From: Psychrobacter sp. UBA5136
Lineage (GTDB): Bacteria > Pseudomonadota > Gammaproteobacteria > Pseudomonadales > Moraxellaceae
Reading direction: 5' to 3'
Assembly: GCF_002414005.1 (NCBI RefSeq)
Contig: NZ_DHYG01000032.1
Coordinates: forward strand, 127,910 to 156,596
Length of the DNA: 28,687 nt
Position numbers and translations under genes: made by a program. Positions within the stretch are counted from its first letter, which is position 1, and every line of letters begins with the position of its first letter. The notes under the pieces were generated by a model that saw only the letters and a program-made list of their open reading frames with translations, made no database searches and had not been told where the DNA came from. This document shows, in pieces, positions 23,817 through 28,687 of this stretch.

Positions 23817-23967
23817 CATACCTTATGGCAGTTTAAACCAAATCTTTACGTTATAATCTTTGTCTCTTTGGACGCTGACATGCCTAGTGTTAGATAGATT
23901 ATTAAACCTTTTTTATTTGATAAACGCTCGATAGCGTTATCAAAATTTAACCGTATTTGAAACCGTT

Positions 23968-24714
23968 ATGTCTGAGCTTTTACTACGCACCGCCGCGATT
24001 CCTGTCACCGACCCTGAAGCCGGGTTACGTGTGACCGAGATTTTTTATTCTTTGCAAGGTGAGGCGCTAACCTCAGGCTTGCCGACGATATTTGTGCGCT
24101 TGACCGGCTGTCCGCTGCGCTGTGTTTATTGCGATACCGAGTACGCCTTTAGTGGCGGTGAACGTCAATCGCTAGAAGCCATTATCACTACCATCAAAAG
24201 CTATCCGTGTAAACGTATTTGCCTAACCGGCGGCGAGCCGTTAGCACAGCCAAATGCCATTGAATTAATGCAGCGTTTGCTAGATGATGGCTATGAAATT
24301 TCGCTTGAAACCGCAGGGGCGCTGACGGTAGAAAATGTGCCGCCTGCGGTAAGTAAAGTCATGGATCTTAAAACGCCAAGCTCGGGTGAAGTCGATAAGA
24401 ATCTTTGGTCAAATCTTAACTATCTTACGCCGCACGACCAAATCAAATTTGTCATTATGAATCGCGCCGATTATGAGTGGGCAAAGGCAGCACTGTTTGA
24501 GCATCAACTTGATAAATTGGTCGGGACGGTTTGGTTTTCACCGATGTTTACTGTCGCAGAAGATATCAGTGCAGCCGCTACTGAGGAAGTGAGCAGCCCT
24601 GAGGTGCCCGTCTTGGCACGCGAGCTTGCGCAGTGGATACTAACCGATGCCCTTCCCGTTCGTTTTCAATTACAATTACATAAAATCATTTGGGCAGACG
24701 CCAAAGGCAAATAA
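23968..24714 (+). CDS. queE: 7-carboxy-7-deazaguanine synthase
   Basis: Radical SAM enzyme that converts 6-carboxytetrahydropterin to 7-carboxy-7-deazaguanine in the preQ0/queuosine pathway for tRNA wobble modification. 248 residues. The cluster motif is CPLRCVYC (C48, C52, C55). Upstream is TEIFYSLQGE, which is typical of QueE, and downstream are the CLTGGEPLAQ and SLETAG segments that hold S-adenosylmethionine. The C-terminal QLQLHKIIW closes the fold. The ribosome binding site before 23968 is weak. queC and queD are not in view, so the gene lies apart from the rest of the pathway. Confidence 0.95.
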   Translation: MSELLLRTAAIPVTDPEAGLRVTEIFYSLQGEALTSGLPTIFVRLTGCPLRCVYCDTEYAFSGGERQSLEAIITTIKSYPCKRICLTGGEPLAQPNAIELMQRLLDDGYEISLETAGALTVENVPPAVSKVMDLKTPSSGEVDKNLWSNLNYLTPHDQIKFVIMNRADYEWAKAALFEHQLDKLVGTVWFSPMFTVAEDISAAATEEVSSPEVPVLARELAQWILTDALPVRFQLQLHKIIWADAKGK

Positions 24715-24813
24715 CTGTCTAAAATCTGCATAAATGATGTCCATAAACAGGTTAGATGGACAACTCAAATACACACTCTGAATAAATAACCAGCCGACTG
24801 CAAGGACGCATAC

Positions 24814-26004
24814 ATGGTCAAACTGATTTTATTGGGCTTATTGGCGGGGGCGTTTTTTAGCTCGACATTTATTTTAAATGAGCTGATGAGTAATGCTGGC
24901 GGTCACTGGTTTTGGTCGGCAAGCCTACGCTATGTCTTTATGTGGCTGATTATCACCGTTCTTATTTGCATGCAACATGGCTTTGGCCGGATTAAAGAGC
25001 TTACGGCTATCTTTCAGCAGCATTGGGGTTTTTGGTGTATTACTGGCAGTATTGGCTTTGGTGTTTTTTATACCGGCATTTGCTATGCTGGCGACCACGT
25101 CGCAGGCTGGGTGGTTGCCGCCACCTTTATGTTTACCGTCGTGACCAGTTTGCTTGTCCTTTTGGCATTTGGGCAACGCTTCGATAAAAAGTTTATTATT
25201 TATGCGCTACTGGTCTTTATCGGGGTAGTTTTGGTTAACGTCAGCGAAGGCTTGCGCGCTTCTGCTCTAGCCGATATTGACAGCGCGCCGATGGCAGAAA
25301 TGCTGCTTTACGGTGCGCTGCCCGCGCTGATTGCCGCCTTTAGTTACCCCATCGGTAATCAGTTGGTGTGGCAAGTGTCGCACAATTCTCGCAAACGCAA
25401 TGCTAGTGAAGACACTGCTCTTAAAAATAAGGCTGAGCTGCAGCAAGCACGAGAAATTAAAAAACCTGATAGTGAACAAAGTCATCACGTGAATACCAAC
25501 CAGCCGCTTATCTCAGAAGCTTACGATTTAGCTGCTGCCTCTAGCGCTGCGGACAGCAATGTTGCCTTAAATGCCAGTAGCGCTATTCATGCTAAACCAA
25601 CTTCTGCCTTGCAAAATCTGATTGCGCGCATTCCTGCTATCGAGACGACCCTTCTACAAAACGCCTTTAATAAAGTCTGGCTTATGACCCTCGGTAGTTT
25701 GCCATTTTGGTTAATTTTAGGTTTGCTCGTGCGCCCTGAACTGCCTAAAACTACGCAGTTATTTAATACCTTGCTAGTGGCATTGTTGGCTGGAGTGGCA
25801 GCAACCAGCATCTTCTTATATGCGCGTGAACAGGCGGTGACCTCAAGTGAAGTAGCGGGTGTTGATTCTACCCAAGCCAGCGAGGTCATTTTTGCCTTAA
25901 TTGGCGGTATATTATTGTTAAATAATGCCATACCATCAGCGATGGGGTTGGCCGGCATCGGGCTGATTATGCTGGGGCTGATATTATTTGCAAAAGACGG
26001 TTGA
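24814..26004 (+). CDS. EamA/EmrE-type multidrug-resistance-like transporter with a loop insert
   Basis: A 396-residue inner-membrane protein resembling the putative multidrug resistance efflux family related to DMT transporters (usual length about 300). Hydrophobic helices span residues 1-190 (LILLGLLAGAFFSSTFILNE at the start) and 285-395. Between them lies a hydrophilic stretch of about 90 residues (190-283), rich in Ala, Ser, Asn and charged residues, which would form a long cytoplasmic or periplasmic loop. AAGGA lies 7 bases before the ATG. The stop codon TGA overlaps the GAGG binding site of the next gene, so the two are probably one operon. The substrate is unknown. Confidence 0.8.
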   Translation: MVKLILLGLLAGAFFSSTFILNELMSNAGGHWFWSASLRYVFMWLIITVLICMQHGFGRIKELTAIFQQHWGFWCITGSIGFGVFYTGICYAGDHVAGWVVAATFMFTVVTSLLVLLAFGQRFDKKFIIYALLVFIGVVLVNVSEGLRASALADIDSAPMAEMLLYGALPALIAAFSYPIGNQLVWQVSHNSRKRNASEDTALKNKAELQQAREIKKPDSEQSHHVNTNQPLISEAYDLAAASSAADSNVALNASSAIHAKPTSALQNLIARIPAIETTLLQNAFNKVWLMTLGSLPFWLILGLLVRPELPKTTQLFNTLLVALLAGVAATSIFLYAREQAVTSSEVAGVDSTQASEVIFALIGGILLLNNAIPSAMGLAGIGLIMLGLILFAKDG

Positions 26005-26018
26005 GGCTAAAATAATTC

Positions 26019-26654
26019 ATGATGAATCACTTTATTTTTCCTGATATTCTGCTGTATTTATTAGATATGGTTGGCGTCATTGCCTGCGCCATCGCGGGTA
26101 CTTTACTTGCACAGCATAAAGGCTTTGATATTGCCGGCTGTATCTTGGTTTCGATGGTCAATGCTATTGGCGGCGGTACCTTACGTGACATAGCGCTCGA
26201 TCGCCATCCGCTATTTTGGATGACTGATCTTAACTATGTCATCGTCATCACCCTCACCTCCCTTATTCTACAAATTTTCTTTCATCTGTATCATAAGATT
26301 GATAAAGCGCTTAAATTCTTTGATGCGATTGGTTTGGCAGCCTTTAGTGTCATCGGTTTTAAAGTGGCTTTGGCGCAAGATATGTCGCCGATTATCGCGG
26401 TTATGATGGGGGTTTGGACGGCGATTATTGGTGGATTATTGCGTGATATTATCTGTAATGAGATACCTTTGCTGCTACAGCGCGAGATTTATATCACCGC
26501 CAGTATTGCAGGGTCTTTAACCTATTTGGCGCTTGATTATTTGGGCCTTGATGCGATGACCAATGAATTTGTGATGCTGTTTGTTATCTTTGCCGTGCGT
26601 ATGCTAGCGCTTAAATTCGATTGGCACCTGCCCTCTATTCGTTTGGTGGATTAA
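26019..26654 (+). CDS. TRIC channel family protein (YadS/UPF0126 type)
   Basis: A 211-residue protein with two copies of a three-helix UPF0126 unit plus a final helix. The repeats are marked by AIAGTLLAQHKGFDIAGCILVSMVNAIGGGTLRDIALDR and by SPIIAVMMGVWTAIIGGLLRDIICNE; the GGG-x-x-RD motif is the family signature. Bacterial members are trimeric cation channels related to animal TRIC, and some are linked to glycine uptake. GAGG at 26003-26006 lies 12 bases before the ATG and overlaps the stop of the transporter gene, suggesting translational coupling. An ATG codon follows directly, so the exact start may shift by one residue. Confidence 0.9.
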   Translation: MMNHFIFPDILLYLLDMVGVIACAIAGTLLAQHKGFDIAGCILVSMVNAIGGGTLRDIALDRHPLFWMTDLNYVIVITLTSLILQIFFHLYHKIDKALKFFDAIGLAAFSVIGFKVALAQDMSPIIAVMMGVWTAIIGGLLRDIICNEIPLLLQREIYITASIAGSLTYLALDYLGLDAMTNEFVMLFVIFAVRMLALKFDWHLPSIRLVD

Positions 26655-26721
26655 TGCCGCAGCATAGAGCTATCAACGCCTAGCAACTATTAGCACCCTT
26701 ACTTTAAGCAGTACTAACCTG

Positions 26722-28575
26722 CTATCTTTCTGCTACCGTCTCTTTTACCAGCGCCAAATCTTTGACCATCAACTGTAGGCTTTGTTTGCCGTTCCACTCG
26801 TTAATGTCTAGCTGAAACAGTAAATGCACTTTTTCGGCGCGGTAATCCCAAGCGCTGCTATCAAAATTGAACTGAATTGCCTCAATTGGATATTGTACGC
26901 CAGGATAACGCAGCGATAGTTTAAGATGCTTATCCTTTAATATCTTAAAGCTTAGCACCTCAAAGACGCCGTCAAATATCGGCGGCGCAAAGCCATGACC
27001 CCAAATACTGGCATTGGTTAAATGCTCTGCAAACCATAAGCTAAAATCCTCTGCTTGCAGCGCGCCATCGGTAAATTTTTGCTCGGCAAATACTTCCTCA
27101 TCCATCTGCGTCATCACTTCGTTAAACGCGATCACAAAGTCATCAAAGTTACGGCGTTTAATCGTTAAACCTGCCGCCATGGCATGACCACCAAAATGGC
27201 TAATGAGATTAGGATGCCGCTCGGCCACTTGCTCAATCGCATCGCGAATATGCACGCCTGCAATAGAGCGCGCCGAGCCTTTGATGGCGTCGTCATCATC
27301 TGTACGCTCTGTATCGGCTGGGGCAAAGACAATACTCGGTAGGTAATGGCTTTCTTTTAAACGCCCAGCGACGATACCGATGACACCTTGATGCCAATCG
27401 TCTTGATATAAAATAATGCTGCGGTTTTGATGGTTAACCGTTTGTTTCTCAGCTTTAGGCTGGATAAGATTTTCACCGCTCTCATCAGTTCTATTAATAA
27501 CATCAGCAGTATTCACCTCACGATTGTTTTCAGCAGCAGCTAACGCTTGCACAATGCCATCCGCTTGCGCGCGCATCTCGCCTTCGACATGACGGCGCGT
27601 ACGGTTAAGCTGTTCAAGCTCTTGCGCCAAACGCTGCGCCGTACTCCAGTCATCGGTTAATAAGCATTCGATACCGATGCGCATATTATCCATGCGCCCA
27701 GCGGCATTGATACGCGGACCTAAAACAAAACCAAAGTCCTGCGCCTGTAACTGCTTGGGGTCGCGGCCCGCTTGCTCAAGCAGCGCCAATATACCAAGCG
27801 AGCAGCGCCCTTGACGAATGGCATTTAGTCCATGATGAACTAAAATACGATTGTTTTTATCAAGTACGCCCACATCGGCAATCGTCCCAAGCGCCACCAA
27901 GTCCAAATATTGGCTCACTTGTACGCTAGACTTGCCCGCTTCGCGGCGCAGTTTTGCCAAGCGACCCAGCACATAAAACGCCACGCCAACACCGACCAAT
28001 GCTTTACTGCTAAAATTGCAGCCAAGCTGATTAGGATTGACCACCGCTTCGGCGGGCGGCGTCTCTTTGGTAGTCAGGTGATGGTCAGTGATAATGACCG
28101 TAATGCCATCAGCCTGCGCACGCGCGACGCCATCGTGGCTTGAGATACCATTGTCGACAGTCACTATCACGTCTGGATGATAGGTCTTGATACCCAATTC
28201 AACGATTTCAGGCGTTAGCCCGTAGCCATATTTAAAACGGTCAGGCACTAAGAAATCAACGACCGCGCCCATCTTGGTCAGCGCACGCATCATTAATGCT
28301 GTGCTGGTTGCGCCATCACAATCAAAATCACCCACGATTAAGATACGTTGCCCCGCATCAATGGCGACATCTAATAAACGTACCGCTTCCGTGATGCCAT
28401 GCAGCATCTCGGCCGGCAATAAACCGGACAAGCCTGTTTCAAGCTCATCAGGCGCAGTGATACCGCGACCCGCATAAAGCCTAGCAAGGGTCAATGACTG
28501 GGCGGCAAGAGGTTGCAACGCGGCGGGCAACTCGTCAATGCGAGTGCTGGGATAACGAAGGGTTAAATTTAGCAT
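26722..28575 (-). CDS. recJ: single-stranded-DNA-specific exonuclease RecJ
   Basis: 5'-3' single-strand DNA exonuclease of the DHH family used in recombination repair, mismatch repair and base excision. 617 residues. Metal-binding motifs GDFDCDG (82-88), DNG (141-143) and DHH (164-166), the DHHA1 motif GGHAMAAG (462-469), and the C-terminal OB-like domain (LKLSLRYPGVQYPIEAIQFNF) are all present. A hydrophilic stretch of about 37 residues at 349-385 interrupts the region before SIILYQDDWHQGVIGIVAGR; E. coli RecJ is about 577 residues. The ribosome binding site before 28575 is weak. It is convergent with the TRIC gene and I see no clear terminator between them. Confidence 0.95.
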   Translation of the reverse strand: MLNLTLRYPSTRIDELPAALQPLAAQSLTLARLYAGRGITAPDELETGLSGLLPAEMLHGITEAVRLLDVAIDAGQRILIVGDFDCDGATSTALMMRALTKMGAVVDFLVPDRFKYGYGLTPEIVELGIKTYHPDVIVTVDNGISSHDGVARAQADGITVIITDHHLTTKETPPAEAVVNPNQLGCNFSSKALVGVGVAFYVLGRLAKLRREAGKSSVQVSQYLDLVALGTIADVGVLDKNNRILVHHGLNAIRQGRCSLGILALLEQAGRDPKQLQAQDFGFVLGPRINAAGRMDNMRIGIECLLTDDWSTAQRLAQELEQLNRTRRHVEGEMRAQADGIVQALAAAENNREVNTADVINRTDESGENLIQPKAEKQTVNHQNRSIILYQDDWHQGVIGIVAGRLKESHYLPSIVFAPADTERTDDDDAIKGSARSIAGVHIRDAIEQVAERHPNLISHFGGHAMAAGLTIKRRNFDDFVIAFNEVMTQMDEEVFAEQKFTDGALQAEDFSLWFAEHLTNASIWGHGFAPPIFDGVFEVLSFKILKDKHLKLSLRYPGVQYPIEAIQFNFDSSAWDYRAEKVHLLFQLDINEWNGKQSLQLMVKDLALVKETVAER

Positions 28576-28668
28576 GAGGCTATTCTACTGGCTTTGGCAG
28601 GTGGTCACAACGGGAATTTTTACCACTAGCGTTTGGGTTTAGCATTTGCTTAAACATATCCTATGACC

Positions 28669-28687
28669 TAGGGCGTGTCATCAATTA
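28669..28687 (+). mobile_element. end-like sequence of an element related to the MITE
   Basis: TAGGGCGTGTCATCAATTA at the very right edge matches the left terminal repeat of the 4587-4760 element at 15 of 19 bases. It appears to be the start of a related element that continues past the window; this cannot be confirmed here. Confidence 0.4.

Overview
The window looks like a chromosomal segment of a gammaproteobacterium of the Moraxellaceae, most likely Psychrobacter. The evidence is the moderate GC content with AT-rich spacers, the gene families and their sequence style, and cold-adapted-type proteins with extra hydrophilic inserts. I name the genus by recognition, not by a search. Almost all of the window is ordinary core or near-core gene content; I found no phage, CRISPR array, toxin system or complete insertion sequence.

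Layout from left to right. Positions 1-124 hold a repeat copy that may be the end of a truncated gene. A PaaG-like crotonase follows on +, then on - a PACE-type membrane exporter and acnB (TCA cycle). A 640-base spacer holds a MITE-like palindromic element and a second dispersed repeat. A small carboxymuconolactone-decarboxylase-like gene, a perfect 56-base tandem duplication and lipA (lipoate synthesis) come next on +. A TRAP-TAXI uptake operon runs on - (solute receptor, DUF1850 membrane protein, fused 4TM/12TM permease), with all three genes overlapping or nearly so. After a 600-base spacer rich in hairpins comes a small lipoprotein gene, a possible Tat-signal micro-ORF, an orphan 125-residue gene, two tandem HisC-like aminotransferases and uvrB (excision repair). 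The right part holds dps (iron storage and DNA protection), a secreted DUF2059 protein, a ZNT9-like cation transporter, an acyl-CoA thioesterase, tRNA-Asn, a monoacylglycerol-lipase-type hydrolase, dapD (lysine and peptidoglycan), queE (7-deazaguanine), an EamA/EmrE-type transporter with a large loop insert, a TRIC/YadS membrane protein and recJ (single-strand exonuclease).

There is little operon structure: most genes stand alone with their own stem-loop terminators. The clear functional unit is the TRAP-TAXI operon. uvrB and recJ are both DNA-repair genes but lie 10 kb apart on the same strand with no sign of joint control.

The parts most worth a second look are small repeats: the 174-base MITE-like element near acnB, whose end sequence recurs at the right edge of the window; a 38-base repeat present in opposite orientation at 1 and 4837 that keeps the same reading frame; a tandem 56-base unit after the decarboxylase gene; a duplicated terminator arm after dapD; and a 15-base tandem repeat at the probable dps promoter. 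Start codons were moved from the longest open frame for acnB, the decarboxylase, the PACE protein, the TAXI receptor, the lipoprotein, one HisC paralogue, dps, the cation transporter and DUF1850, where ribosome binding sites or family length support it.
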